64,000 bases of DNA from Distichodus sexfasciatus (Eukaryota; Chordata; Actinopteri; Characiformes; Distichodontidae), in contig JAVGVS010000021.1 of NCBI GenBank assembly GCA_032718565.1, positions 2,617,384 to 2,681,383 on the forward strand, in the 5' to 3' direction. Of this stretch, positions 1-13,700 are shown piece after piece (within the stretch, counting starts at the first letter, position 1; every line of letters begins with the position of its first letter). The notes beneath the pieces are model-generated. The model made no database searches. It was given only the letters and a program-made list of their open reading frames with translations, and was not told the DNA's origin. The translations under genes were made by a program, and so were the position numbers.

Positions 1-3000
1 GGAACGGCAGCACTATGTGACTGAGATTTCAAAGAGCGGGCATTAATCTGCTTCCCCACACCGTGTGGGCCAAGGAACAAGTTCAAGGTGGAATGGGAGG
101 GTGGAAAAAAGAAAGTTGCTAAGATTGACACACAGGAACTAGAGAAAGGATACCTAGAGAGGGAAAGGAAAGAAAGGAACATAAAAGAAGATAGCGATGG
201 CTAAAAACAGAGTAAAACTTAAGATGGGTTATTAGGACATGGGCATCGTCTGCTATGACTAAATTACATTATGATGCATGATGTATGTTTAGCAAATACA
301 GTAACATATCATATCTAACATAAAATCAAGTGTTAAGCATATACAGTATATAGTGACTTCATTCATATCTAATATTATTACAAATGCCACTATAACAGCA
401 ATATAAGTGCATATCAAAAATGGCATTATTAATTTAAGATTTAAGTAGATGTAAGTAGATTTTAAACATTTATTTTCTATACTAACTTATAACAAATAAA
501 ATTGACAAGTAATTTTATGTAAACAAGATACGATGTATGATGGTGTGATGGTGAAGTAATTCTTAAATGAACAACAATTTTCTTTAGTTGACTGGTCTGT
601 TAAACCGGCTCAACCTTCCTAATGATGAAATCCAGCTTTCATGGGTCCTTTTTTTCCCCAGTTTAGAGGCTGATGAGCTCATTAGACAAAAATTCAGAGA
701 GAAAGTGAAAGAGGTTAAAAAGTCAAAAAATATAAAACACTTTATGCTTCTCTCGATTTTTCTAAAACTTCACACACCTTCCTCCTGTGACTCACTTAAT
801 TCTGGGAGGAAGCATTAGGATAAAACCACAAATCCCAACACCACTTGTTATTCCACAGAATTTCTATTCAAGGATCTGGAAGCAATGGGGGGTGCATGTG
901 TGTAATGTAGCTTTTATGCTGATCTGCGTTCTTTGGCTAATCTTTACATTTTCATGTCTTGGGTTCTCCATATGTATGATATGTAGAAAATATGCTCTGT
1001 GGGTTGTCTCTCATGCAAATGCACAATTGCACAAATGGATCCTTCACCACATAAAGACCACAGAGTGTGTCCAAGTAGTGTAAAGAAGGGATCTAAGCAA
1101 GTGCTGGGTATAAAAAGCATGGAGCTGATAAAGTGATCTTATTAAATGAGGAAAATATAAAATGTAGAGTTCTTAAAATATTGAGAAGCATTAAACCTCT
1201 TTTAATTATTTTTTAACAATATTTGTTTAGAGACATTTGTCAGGAAGTTTTTCATTCACTACAAATGAATGAAGATGGACTACTGTATATGCTTTAAATA
1301 TCTAATTATTTGTATCTGAAAATCAGGGAGAAAGAAAACTAAACTAAGACCTGAGTATGAGTATTAGGGCACCCGCTATGACAAATAATTTGAAATATTT
1401 TTACCATGTTTGAGACCTAATTTATGAGCAAATATACTTTCTGAACCACTTCAGAGGAAAACTGAACAACTAAAACTTGCTGCTTGTACCAAGAATAAAG
1501 AACCAGAGAGAGAGGAAAGGAAGAGGAAATGTCTGCAGTTAGAGATTTCATGGCTTAATAAGCTTATGTCTGCTTTCCCCAAGCTTGAGTAGTGTCTGGA
1601 TTTTCCCTTTACCATCTGCAATTACACTTTTAAAGAAATGCCAGCTGGATGACACACACATGAAAGTGTTTTCTAGGCATTAGATCCAACCACTGGCTAA
1701 AATGAAATGACTTACTAATTACCTTATGCATGCACTGCAGTGTTTGAAACTTGTGTGTTAAATATTGTTAGGGTTAAAAAAAAAGTAATGAACTTTCTAA
1801 GCTGTATTTTGCCAAACATTATAATAGCAGTCCATTGATATAAACAGCAATACAGGAGAAGTCAAGGCAGGTCTGAACTGGCCCAAGTGACAGCATAAAG
1901 TTTTATAGAGAACGATACCTTGTCAGTTTTCCTGTAAATCATTTCTTTCCATTCCTTTTTACAAAACGTCTGGAGAAACAAGAGTGAGATGTTAAAATGT
2001 AGTGGAGTATGTGGCCAAAACTTGAGGTTTGTATTGATGAAGTGTTGGCTGACTTTGAAGGATGTGTGTGTCAGCTGAGCTGACATGCAGGTCTAAATTA
2101 CACCATATTCAGCCTGCTTCTGTCTTGCATCTCAAGGCTAATGCTGCCATTCATAGCAATGAGGTGGCTAAACTTTGTGAGGAAGGGAGAAAAAGAACAA
2201 TCTCTAACAATCTAGTGTGGTGCTCTACAAACTGGTCATTTGATAGTTTTGCTATGCCATGCTTATTATTAACAAAAACAGAAGAAATTAGCCAAGTAAC
2301 CTGTTCATTTGTGATATCTGATGGTGTTTACAGATTCTTCCTAATTTTGGGGTAACAAATACATGATGCAGGCAATATTGCCTACCATATTAAACATAAA
2401 GACTGATAATACTGATTTATTTCAAACCTGCCAACATTTTGGAAGGATGAGAACAGTATACTGATCCTTAACTGCTTTGTGGGTTGCCAGGTTGTGCTGA
2501 AACAGAGGCATGTGATTAATAGGCATGTGTGTAGTTTGTACATCGTTTAATTAGCAATCTAAGCTTTGGTAATAACAAAATTGATAGATGTATGACCAAT
2601 TTTATAAGCCTTGAAGGCTGTTCCCTATAAGAAGCAGTTATATGAGAGTCTTGCTAAGCAGTCTTCAAAGGTGGTAGACACCCAGGAAAACTGAGAATGT
2701 TGGTGGTATTTAATTTAGTCTGCAAATATTTTTTTAAATAATAATATAAATTATAATAATTCTGTTGACCTTTTCTAATTTACTTGATTTATTCAGCTAC
2801 ATAAATTTCTACCTAAATTAATTGACAAATTCAAATTTACTCAATTTGAGGTCAAAATGTGTTACAAATGTGTGGTTAACAGGACAGAAAACATATTTGA
2901 AAATAATAGTTAAATTTTAAAGCACTTCTTAAACTTTGTTGCTTAACTTTAATAATGCTTTAAATTGCAAAAGCAAAAGAATATCTATAAACTGCATAAT

Positions 3001-3284
3001 GCAACTAACACAATATATCTCTCATAATGGAGCCTGCTGTGAAAAGCTCTCAAATCAGAATTCTAGTACCATGCTGATTAGCTTTGTTCTTGTCAGCCTT
3101 CATGCTGTACAGTACTAATATAATTTCTGCTTATGGCAAAAACATTATTAGGAGCACAATGAAGTTTAATTCCCCCTTTTCTCAATAGATTGTGAAGACC
3201 TTGAATATACATTTGGTCAACAGTTGACATATCAAATTGTTCATTTAAAGATGATTGAACAAATCATTCTGAATTAGTAAAATT
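1..3284. other. AT-rich DNA, no gene recognised
   Basis: No coding gene or known mobile element is recognised in this stretch. The open frames are short, begin without supporting context and resemble no family I know. A short frame from 588 follows a pyrimidine-rich TTTCTTTAG and could be read as an exon, but nothing else supports it. Some less AT-rich patches, such as the first 200 bases, could be conserved non-coding sequence; that is a guess. Confidence 0.5.
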
Positions 3285-3315
3285 TTATATATATATACAT
3301 ATATATATATATATA
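3285..3315. repeat. (TA)n microsatellite
   Basis: This is an almost pure alternating TA run, interrupted once by a C. It lies about 70 bases upstream of the first recognisable LINE sequence. Confidence 0.9.
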
Positions 3316-3384
3316 ACACTTGCTGTTAAAACTTTAACCTTTTCTGGCATAGCATCCGCTTCAGTGGGCATTCATCCTCAGTTT

Positions 3385-3920
3385 TGGACTTGATGGTTTA
3401 TTGGGCAGTGTGTTTAACTGGTTCTGAATGTACATTAAGAGGAGAAAGCTGAGACACATGAGCTATGTTATGGCGTGCCACAGGGGAGATACATTGGACC
3501 GTTATTATTCTCATTACACATGTTGACACTTGGTGATATAATTGAAAGCACAGTGTATGTTTCCATAGGTATGCAGGTGATACACAGCTATACATTTCCA
3601 CTCAACCAAATGATGCAGCAACTTTAAATCTCTCACTTCCTTTTTTCTGGCAGTAAATAAACGAATGATAAAAAATTTCCTAAAGTTAAATGTAATCAAA
3701 ACTGAAATACTGTTTAATAATCTGGATAAATTAAGGCTTTGGGTTAAATCTAACTTTCATTTACTGATTCACCTGAGAAATATTGCCTAATAGAGTCAGA
3801 AAGATTAAGAAAACACAACCATATTTTCATTTAAAGGCAACTTGATTACTGTGACTGCACATTTTACTGGGCTCAAAAAAAATCTATTTAGAGATGGCAT
3901 CTTTTCCAGATTCAGCTTAG
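3385..3920 (+). pseudogene. Decayed L2-like LINE reverse transcriptase fragment
   Basis: Translating across frames recovers the order of landmarks of a fish L2-type non-LTR retrotransposon reverse transcriptase. A degenerate copy of the GVPQG box lies near 3470-3490. RYAGDTQLY follows at about 3569-3595 and corresponds to the YADD catalytic box, with the first aspartate changed to glycine. Then come MIKNFLKLNVIKTEI at about 3666-3710 and QLDYCDC near 3838-3860, which matches the LDYCN block beyond the palm. Stops and frameshifts separate these pieces, so the copy cannot make an enzyme. Both the 5' and 3' ends are missing. The family call comes from motif order; the exact clade is uncertain. 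Confidence 0.72.
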
Positions 3921-4545
3921 AAGTCAAACAATAGGTTTGTTTACACGAGAAATTACTAGAATATATTTGGGTGTCATCGACTGATAAGATCTCCAGTTAT
4001 CATCTCAACTCTGAATGAAAAAGTTACCACCCTTAGTAGATCTTTCAAGCATTCCTGCTTTCTTTATCTGTGTGACCGTCAGTTTTTATCTGTTCTTTTT
4101 GATTTCTTGTTGAAAGACACTTCACTTCATTTTTATTAACTTTTTTGTTCTATACTTGCTTGTTCTGCTTAGTGCTTCCAGTGGTTTATTTTATGTACTT
4201 TTTGTACTTTTTTCCACTCCAAATTTGTATTGTATCTTTCACTTATCAGCCCCTCCCTGTCAGTTATTGTTTCAACTGGGACTCTGTCTGTCACTCGCTT
4301 TCCCTTTCTAATCCCTCTCTCTTCCCTGTAGCTCTTTGCTCATAGAGCCACATTCTTCCTAATCTTTTCCCTTTCCTCTGTCAGCATCTGTCCATCACAT
4401 TGCCTGACCTCCAGCACTGCTATGGAGACTTGTCGAGTGAGCGTCTCTTTCTCTCTCATATAATGAGGAGATTGGTAGGAGTGAAGAGACAAACCAAGTA
4501 AAAAATATTTTATTTTGGTCCATAGGTTAGGTGTAGTGCTATTAA
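3921..4545. other. No gene recognised; pyrimidine-rich stretch
   Basis: The sequence between the LINE fragment and the first SINE is T- and C-rich, especially 4060-4460, and has no recognisable coding content. The 4145-4345 frame is a product of this composition. Confidence 0.5.
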
Positions 4546-4547
4546 GT

Positions 4548-4773
4548 AGTGAGAAAGTGAGTGATTATTTGTCATTGTGAACACACCACAGCACAGCACA
4601 CAATGCACCACAACGAAATGTGACCTCTGCATTTGACCCATCTGTGGGCAGCTAACAAGGGCAGCGCCCGGGGAGCAGTGCTTGGGGACGGTACCTTGCT
4701 CATGGTCCTGGATACGAACCTGCGACCTTCTGTTCACGGGGCATACACCCTACCGTTACGCCACCAGCTGCCC
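4548..4773 (-). mobile_element. tRNA-derived SINE, family A, copy 1
   Basis: Read on the minus strand, the element starts GGGCAGCTGGTGGCGTAACG, which resembles a tRNA A box. A B-box-like GGTTCGTATCC follows at about 4710-4720. The unique body contains AAATGCAGAGGTCAC and TTCACAATGACAAAT, and the tail is rich in CACTCACTTTC. Three other copies sit at about 23.5, 36.1 and 50.6 kb in both orientations. This layout is that of a tRNA-derived SINE transcribed by RNA polymerase III and moved by a LINE in trans. I do not assign a published family name. Confidence 0.8.
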
Positions 4774-4796
4774 TGTTGTAGTTGTGTTGTAGTTGT

Positions 4797-5345
4797 ACAG
4801 ACCGCTCTTGAGAGCAGTTTTTTAAGGTCTCAGTCTTGTCTTGGTCTCGGCCGTATTTGTACTCAGTCTTGTCATGGACTCAGACTGAGAGACCTTGGGT
4901 CTTATTTCGAGACCAGCCAAGAATATTACTATTAACTCTTGGAGACTGAAGCAGGCATTTTGCGTCGTTTATTAATAAGTGTTTTAATAACTCAGAATCC
5001 CTTTACAGAACTTACAGAAACCAAACTTACCGGGCATTAAATTAATTCCTCTATGTGTGAAATTATTTTTGAATAATTACACAAAAACTGAAGTAATTGG
5101 TAAAAAGGCAATAATTATATTATTTGTGATCTAAACATGCATTTGCTCTCCCGACTCTCATATGGAACTCCAGCATGTGCAAAAACATAGTTCTCTTCCA
5201 GAAAAGCCACAAGCAGCTCAAAGCCAAAATAAGTCAAAAATCGGCTCAAAATGACTCAGCTCAAAATAGTATTTATTTTATAATGTTAGAGAGTAATAAA
5301 TAGGGAAAATAAATATAGAAAAGTGCTTTATTTCTTATCAAATCA
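4797..5345 (+). repeat. Dispersed repeat, copy 1 (possible hAT-like non-autonomous element)
   Basis: This stretch aligns by eye with 60418-61028. Shared blocks include the CTTGAGA-CAGTTTT start, the repeated GGTCTCGG/GGTCTTG wording, GTTTTAATAACTCA-AATCC, CAAAAACTGAAGTAATT, and TCTCTTCCAGAAA followed by AGCAGCTCA. The two copies are diverged but collinear over about 550 bases, so they are one mobile family. There is no open frame. The GGTCTCGG-rich end recalls non-autonomous hAT-type elements of fish, but I could not define clean terminal inverted repeats or an 8-bp duplication, so the class is open. Confidence 0.65.
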
Positions 5346-8300
5346 TTTTATTCTGTATCCAGATGGATACAAAATGGATAAAGAAGTGTTATTGACCTAC
5401 TCTACTAACTCTACTAATAATATAATTTAATTAATGGAGTCAAATTAAAAGAAGCACAAAGGAGAGAAATAAACATTTCTTGTTCATTGTTCAGTGGTGT
5501 TTTTCCAAAAAATGAATGCAAAATATTTCGACTTCACTCTCTTTCCCCCACCCTACTCATCCCATGTTCCTTAGCACAAATGGAATGCAACCCTATTAAC
5601 ATTTTATGATGACAGTGATACAGAAGCCATTGCTGTGAGCAGGACAGCAAATTTTACAGTGTAAAAAGCTGTCACTCATGGTAAACTATCACCTTCTTCA
5701 AGAAGAAATTAGCCATGCAAAAGAGAAAGTTGGTGTTAATACACACATATGGAATTTCTTCATCTTCTGCTATTCTGCCATCTAATTGACGTAGAGACAT
5801 CTGCACTGATGATAGTGCAGGCAGTAAAGCATCTGAGTGTTTTAAGCACACTGTCTTATTGATTTTTATCATCAAGCAGTATGTCAGCCCCATAACACAC
5901 CAGAATTCTTTGTTGAGCTGTGGTTAAACTAATGGGGAGAGATTTCTTGAGCTCATGATTTCACTATATAGCAAATAAAATCAATTTAGACCCATGTTAT
6001 TCCTTTATGTTAGCCATATTAGTGTATTTCTCACTATTATTAAATATTTATCTTATAATGAAAGCTCAAAAAATTTCTCTGGGGAAATATTTTTTTTACA
6101 TTTCAGTAAGTAGACATTTTTCAATACCGTATATATGAAGATTTGGTTTGCCACATAAAGAATGCATTTCTTTTACGAGAACTTTGTATGGAGTACAGAC
6201 AAGAGCACATTCAGTCTTTTACAAGCCAAAGAAAAGTACAGATGCAGTTAGAGACTGAATTTAAAATGGACCAGATGAAACAAAAACCAAAGCACTTAAG
6301 GAGGCACTGGCCTGGACTCCTGCAGCGATGCTAAAGTAAATGTGTTTGGAAAGCCTCACTTTGCATACCGGGTGACAAGGGAGGTCATCACCATTTACAA
6401 ACATTCTCAATTTTTCTGTCTATATTCTGCCTTGGGGACACAAGCTGACTCACCCTAGTCCACAGAGTATCATCAGAGACTGAGGAAAATTACCATTGGG
6501 TATGAAGAGAAAAAGATGTCTGTGTTTATAAGAGATCACTGACTACTGTTGCCTTTGGATAAGACGTCTAAAGTAAACAGTGTTATGTAGGCCAATAGCA
6601 CTGTATAGAGTACAGTCTATTAAAAATGCTAATTTAAGGACACTTTTTTGTGTGTCTTTATAACTGTCTTTGTGTAAGCATTTGTGTTTTGTGTTTGATA
6701 GGTGGACACAACATGTGTTCCTTTACACTCAGTGGGCTCAATTTTTTCTCTTTTCATTTCCCCTGCATATGTTAGACTCATGTTGCTTTGTAAGCAGCTC
6801 TCTCCCTCCCAGTAAAGGCCGTCCTGAGTTTATAAGGTCTGTTACTGGAGCTAACCATGGCAATTGGCTTCCCCAATCTGCTCCATTTTTTTAATGAATG
6901 TCTGAGGTCTTTGAGAGGTGTGGAAATGGATTTGGCCATGCGCTGACTGGATCTACAGTCTGTTGCCTCTGTTATTTAGGCCTGGGTGGACCAAAAGAAG
7001 AGAGAGATGAAAAGAGAATCGAGGAACAAGGGAGAGAAGAGCTTTAGGTCACAGGAATGACACTCGCACTCTTCCCTCCCTGCCGTGATCAAGATTGCGC
7101 TGTTAGTCAGAGACAGGTTTAACGTCGTTTTGAGAAAAAATCAATGGCATTGAATCCTCACCATGGGTGCAGACTGGCTCCCTCAGACTCGGTGTGGAAA
7201 AATACAATTACCTCACTGCAATGGCACAGTGAGGGGAGATTTAAGAGCTGGTATTCTTAGGTGGAGGTAGTGAGCGCATTACAGGAGTGCACTGTGCAGT
7301 GGTCTTATAGAAGCACACTCTGTGGACTGAGAGCTCTTATTCTCTCCAAATTGTTCATATATTGTAGCAAGCAGGTTTATTTGAGCTGCATTTTTCACTC
7401 TCATTTTCACAGGTCATTCAAAATTGCACAGACATCAATTAAAATAAAGTAAAAAAAAAAGAAGTGAATAATAAAGTAATGCTATATGACTTTTTAAAAT
7501 AAAATGTCAATTAAAATATGTGGAGAATAATATTTTAATGCACTTATAATGGATTTTTAAAAACCCAGTTTCCATTTTGGATAGGACAAACTGACAAGTG
7601 TTAGATGACCTAACACATTTACCATGCTCTTATATTTTGAACCTGAAATATTGAATTACCTGTTAACAAATAAGAATAACCATATTGTGTTACAGCTGTA
7701 TCTGAATCCTCTGTTTCATGTGATTCTGTTCCTGATTTTTTGCTTTCGTTACACAGATCTTTCCACATCTGGAAACTGCACATGGATGTCTCATCAGCCA
7801 AACTCAAAATAATCATAATACTAAGCACCCCATGGCTCAATTGCATCTGACAAAAGCTTAGTAGGTTGAAGCACATTTTGCATAATCAGACATTCTTTTG
7901 AAATTCATATTCTGCCCTCCACATAAGCCCTACAAGCATTCATGCAACATGTGTTGAGTGACATTTTAATATATGTAAAGATTATTTATATCTATAGCTC
8001 AAGCCCGACCTCATTCCTGTGTTAAAGATTATAGTGTACCACTTGGGTTTCGTGATTTATCGTCAGTGTTTATCTTAAATTGAAGAGACTTCAGGTGTCT
8101 TCCATTTCTGATACTGATATTCAGGACACACACTGCAGCGAATATGATCAACTTAATGCTACAAATATCACTGCTCCATTATATATTCCTATCGTGTTAT
8201 AAATTTTCCCGGCACGGCTATAAAAATCATTACTAGAGTCATATTCCACGGCAGGGAGGACTGCAGTTCATATTTCCAACAACGATACCACAACACAGCT

Positions 8301-10707
8301 TTCTGAAATACAAATATGATAGTGATGCATTATATATGTCATCATGACTCCAAAGAGCTTTTATGCATGAAGCCAGAGTGAATTTTTCCTTTTTCCACTA
8401 CTACATAAGCATTCTTTTTCTTGTCATCAAGCAGAGCACGGCAGTGGCTGGGCAGTATGAAAATAATAATGCCTTTTTATTATCTCTGGCAGATTTTTGC
8501 CATGCAGGCTATACAGATCTGTAGTAGCCACCACAAGACTCCTAAGGGCTGGTCATACAGTCCATGTGTTCGAAGCTGCATTTTAATGTAGCATTAGTGT
8601 TTGAGGGCAAAGTGTGACTTATTTACCATTTCACGTCTGCTGGATTGAAATGTGTATAAGGTGCAGAGAACATGACAATCTGTGCCCTTTCCTGCAAGTG
8701 GTAAAAAGGAGGGAACGGCAAGCTCGCTTGTGTTAGTAACATGACATCTGTGCTTCTGCATGGAAAATTCTTGGCATCTCAACACTGTAGAAATGTCAAG
8801 TTACAGTCGAACCTAAATACGGTCCATGACTGCAGATTTGTTTAATATACCTTTAAAATTCTTATTTGCTATCAGCCTATGTTAAATGTCAAAACTGTCA
8901 CTTTTTCTTTGTTCATCTCGAATGTGTAATATTTTTAGCACACAAAAAAACCCCAGTGAAGAATGCTGCACTATAACATGATCTTGATATATTCTTGCAT
9001 TTATCTTAAATGGATATCATTCCTGCATTCATGATATAAGAGTGTTATGGTAATTTTCCAGAAAGTCTTAGCTAGTGTTTTCCTAATGTGCAACCGACAG
9101 TTTGTGATTAGTTTGAATCTGTGTTGTCAGAATGCTGCTTGTTGCAGTTTTTGGGCATTGCAGATGCTTTGAATGCTGTCAGCTACAGAATAACCAAATG
9201 CAGCCAAATGTGGAACCCTATCTGCAAAGCTCCACAAAGACTGTAACTTTCTCTGCTTCATCATATATCTATTTGAGTTATCTCCCTGACCCTGGAATGT
9301 ATTTTTTAGTCACTTTGTCCTGCATATTTCACACTGCACAAGGGTCTTTGGATTGGTGCAAAGAAATGGAAGTTTCAACTGAAATAAATGAAGTGGTGAT
9401 GTTTTTTTGCATTGTTGTGATAAAGATCAGGCAGTTCTACCAGTAGGCAAACCAAACTGTGTATAAGCATCCCACACCTCTAGTGACTGATGGATTGTTG
9501 AATATGTTGCATTAGTTGGATGTAATTAAAAGTAACAGAATAGAGAGTCTTCTTTATCATTATAGTTTAACATTGTGGATAATTGTTTTACAGAAAATAA
9601 ATGAGTACATTAAAATCTAATTAAACTAAATAAAGCAAAAGTACAAATAAATGAGAAGTAAATTCTAAATATTACACCTAATTTATTTTCTGTTCAGGCC
9701 ACCACTTGCTGACCAGTTTGTTCAGTTCTAAGAGATATACCAGAGAAGCACAGACACATTATAATACATATATAGAGAGAGTTTTATATAAATATAAAGT
9801 TTTTATTGTCCTATTGCATCAAAGTTAGTTTGGAATAATGTGTTGAAGCATCTGTCTCCATTTTTTTTTACAATGATGAAATATGCACAGATAGAAGGTG
9901 TACTGGCACCCATCATGACTTCCTACATTGCATTTCTGGAGTAAAACAATATTTTTTAAATAAAATGGGTGGGTAAGATGCTAAATACCAAATCCTCATC
10001 TTTTCTCAGCTTTTAAGTAATGTCTTCCCTGTAGCTGTGCTTGATGGGAAGTTAATTACACAAACCTATTATATACATGCAATTTAAATAAAAACATTTT
10101 CACTTTTTCATTGTACCACCGTCTGCACTCTGTACCTGCTCTGAGTTTCCTTGCTATATAATTAAAGCATCTTAATGCATATTCCACACACCTTGCAATG
10201 ATGCTGTGGTTTTGTAAGTTTGAAAAAGGCTGGAAGTTACAATTTGTCAATGCTCCCTCAGACATGCTACTCTGTTCATCTATTGCCTCAAATTTAGGCA
10301 GTGTTATGTAAAAATACAAATGTGATCAAAGCGTTCAGCTTTCTAGGTGTAACACATATGCTGTCACTTATGCCCTCAATTGTACAGCTGTTCAAACAGT
10401 GTCTATTTCCTCCCTTAAACCAACCCAATACCAACCCTCCTCCCAAAAAGACAAAATGGGGAAAGGAGAAAATAGGCAACACTTAATCTGGCCAGCTACA
10501 CTGAATAGTGTGCTGTAGTAGTCTTGAGAGAAAATTATTGATTTGTCAGATGGCGAGAAAAAAAAATCGATTGAGCCAGTCATCTCACTTTAAGGTGATT
10601 CAAGGTGACACCTCGCTCTGCTTAGAGAACGCAACAACTCTCATCCTTTAATTACACTGTATGTACCGCAATCTGGCAGCAACAATTTTTACATTTTTCA
10701 TCAGAGA
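5346..10707. other. Long AT-rich stretch without a recognised gene
   Basis: No family is recognised. The short frames here, including those at 6143, 6670, 7261, 7619 and 9132 and the minus-strand one at 5672, lack supporting features. Patches at about 6960-7200 and 8000-8500 are less AT-rich and have a non-repetitive look that could mean regulatory DNA. This cannot be judged without comparison to another genome. Confidence 0.45.
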
Positions 10708-10745
<38 letters not shown>

Positions 10746-10776
10746 CGAAGACGACGATGATGATTATTATTATTAA
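10708..10776. repeat. (GAT)n microsatellite with GAC interruptions
   Basis: About a dozen perfect GAT units are followed by a mixed GACGAAGACGACGATGAT segment and a short ATT run. The GAC units are substitutions inside the array. Confidence 0.9.
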
Positions 10777-13700
10777 TCTCTCTCACTAGTCATTTAACTA
10801 CCTTTTCACTTATATGCCAAATTCTATAATACTGGGATTAACCGGTCCAGATAATTAATTAATGAACTAATAATTTGTAATTATTAGTAAAAGTAAAAGT
10901 TTGTAAAAGTTATAACACTCAAGTCTTATTCACATACACCGATAGTCCTTCGAACATGTCTGCCATATTGACAAACAGATCTTTATTGACTGGCTACTGT
11001 CTGAAAATATGTTGTTTGTCCTCACCATTAGTGATGATACCATTCAGACTGGAGACTAACTAGAGAAACCGATGCCAGGAGGACACGGACATTTCATTCA
11101 CAAGCTCATGCACTACAAGGTCCCTCCTAATTACCGTCATTGCCACCCTCATCCAATTGCATTCTGTTTTTTTTTCCATTCAGCTTTCCTCTCTGTCCCC
11201 AAGCTGTTTGTCCGTGCTGAGCATTAGCCCTGCAGTTTCAATATATCACCTGAAGTCTGCCAGCAGGCGACAGTCATTTTGACCACGGCCATGTGGCGTT
11301 GAAGCGGGGGGTGTGGTGGGGGGTCCTAAATGAGGCCTGCTGCAGACGCTCAGGTGCCAAATTTGTGGGCTGACTTGGCTGATGACTCCCAGTCTAATGG
11401 GACACTCTTTGGATTTGCTAGCGGTCTTGACTGACAGACTCTGCTACCATCTGTGATTCCAGTTCCCCCCCTCTCTCTCACTTTTCAGATTTTCTAATTA
11501 ATTGTTTTTCAATCATTAGTTTCCTCCTCCAAAGTGATATCCCACTGTTTGAGCTTATTTCTTAATCCGAATGAGAATTTAGCACCAGCTTCAGGGTTTT
11601 TTTTGCCCCAAAAGTGCCAAACAGATGGCCTACTTAAACGTGCATAGAGGTCTTATCTGTCCCTTTTCAAAATGTGCTCTTTTGTTAAGCTATGAAACAA
11701 TAAAAAACAAGGCTTGAGAGAAGACATGGAGAGGTTTATGGTGAACTTTGCACAGAAGAAAGCTGTCGGACTAAAATTTTAATGCAAGACTTTTTAATGA
11801 ATCTTAATATCTGAAAATGGATGAAAGAACGCATCACACTGGCACAGCTAAATTTTCGAATTATTATTGTTATTGATTATGTAAGACTTATTTGTGGGTA
11901 TATAATTCTCCATGCATATTTAATAGAGGGCATTCCATGCCATACAAAAATACCATTTGAACAATGAATATGCATCTAAGTAATGCATTAGAAGAAAATA
12001 CAGTTGACCACGTCACTGATGTATGAAGGCAAAAAAAAGAATTAAAAAATAAAAATAAACCAAAAACAAAATAATTGTTCATTAATCATGTTATCCAGAT
12101 AACATGTTCAATTTATTGTGATATTGATTTGATGTCATCACCCAGCCCTAGTTTCAATCAGTTCATGATATTAACACATCTTAGAATAAATTTCATAATC
12201 CAGTCACTTAGTAGTGACCCCATCTACAATACATTACAGGTTGCAAGCATATGGCTCATTAAATGAGTACTAGATGTTACTTCCTAATTTGACAGTGCAT
12301 TCATACCCTTGATGATGCACTCACTCATCCTCCATGGCATAAAACAAATCAGGAACTGACAGCACTCAATAAAGGAGAGAAATGTCAGGGCGAGAAACCT
12401 CATGGCTCATCACAACAATGATTTTCACCATTTACTGTGACTAAATTAAGCATGAGAGATTAATGCAGAGCATGGCTCACTATGAAAACCTGAGGTTTTT
12501 TTTTTTTTTTAAATGAGGGTCCAATTGCCATTACTATGTAAATTTAATGCTGGGTCTGCAGGCAAAAAGCCAACAATTGATCTGGAAATTGACATGCTGT
12601 CACAGTGAGTGCCCTTCACGCCTTGCGAGATAAACAAACTTGAGCTGGAGAAGAAAAGAAAAAGATTACTATTTTTTTTTACCCTGATGAAGTCACTAGG
12701 TGGCAATGCTTCAGGCTTTGGGGCTATGTAGCTGGGTTAATGTCTTGGTCCAAAACAACACTTTGTGGGATGACATCTGATCATCATTATATTACACACA
12801 TACAAGCTAAAGTGTAAAATGTGCTGTCAGTTATGTCAGTTCATGGATTTAAGAGCCATAAGCACATTGTTCTGTGCAATACTTTGCTGTTTTCATGAAA
12901 ATGTGTGCAGATTATCAATACTTTAGTTCTCTAACTGGCTTAGAATGTCAAAGAGATTGATTGGAAGGGCAAGATAGCGAAAGAGTCCTACAATGTTGCT
13001 GAGCCACAGGTAGCCAAGAAAAATGAAAGAAACCAGTGAAAATAAACAGAGCTAAGTCCATTACAGTGGAAAAAAGTTTGTTTCTTAACATATGGACATG
13101 ACTTTTCTCTATCATTCCGATTACTCTGCCATTTTCTCTGTTGTGTTAAGTCTCTGGAAAGAGAATTCCAGTATTTAGACTGTTTACGTAAAATAAAATT
13201 CTATTTCCCCTTATCTGGCCACATTTTTTCTGGAATTTCAAAAGTGGAATGTAAGGATTTAAAAAGTGATACTTTTTATTTTTTATATCTGTCTTTATCT
13301 AACCTTGACCCTAGACCAACACCCTGATGTCTTCATTGTAATTCTAAGGACAACGCCCATAAAACTTTCATTTGTAATAGCTTAAGCATGTAGTTACTCC
13401 CCAGTCCTCCAACCCAAATTTGCTTTATTACAAGTCAGTTGCATCAGACCACAGTATATTGGATTCCAGTTCTGGGTCCCTATTTAATTCCTCTCTCTGT
13501 CCTGCCGTCTGTCTCTCTGTGTCTCTTTCTCTTTAATAGATACCTTTTTAAATAGTACTAGATCAATTTGCCAATACCTTGTGCATAATGTGATATCTCT
13601 GATTTCTTAGCTACTATTTTTTATGTAAAAGGTGAGACTTGATAAGTAGTCAAGCTGAAAGTCTGGATGCAATGCTGTCAGTTTGTCACTAGTTTTCAGG

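Noticed and set aside
588..818. Open frame after a TTTCTTTAG acceptor-like site
   Set aside because: It starts at TTG, matches no family I know, and overlaps further weak acceptor-like sites; AT-rich DNA gives many such frames.
5672..5893. Minus-strand frame with a protein-like middle segment
   Set aside because: About 30 residues look plausible, but there is no good splice pair, no homologue known to me and no neighbouring exon.
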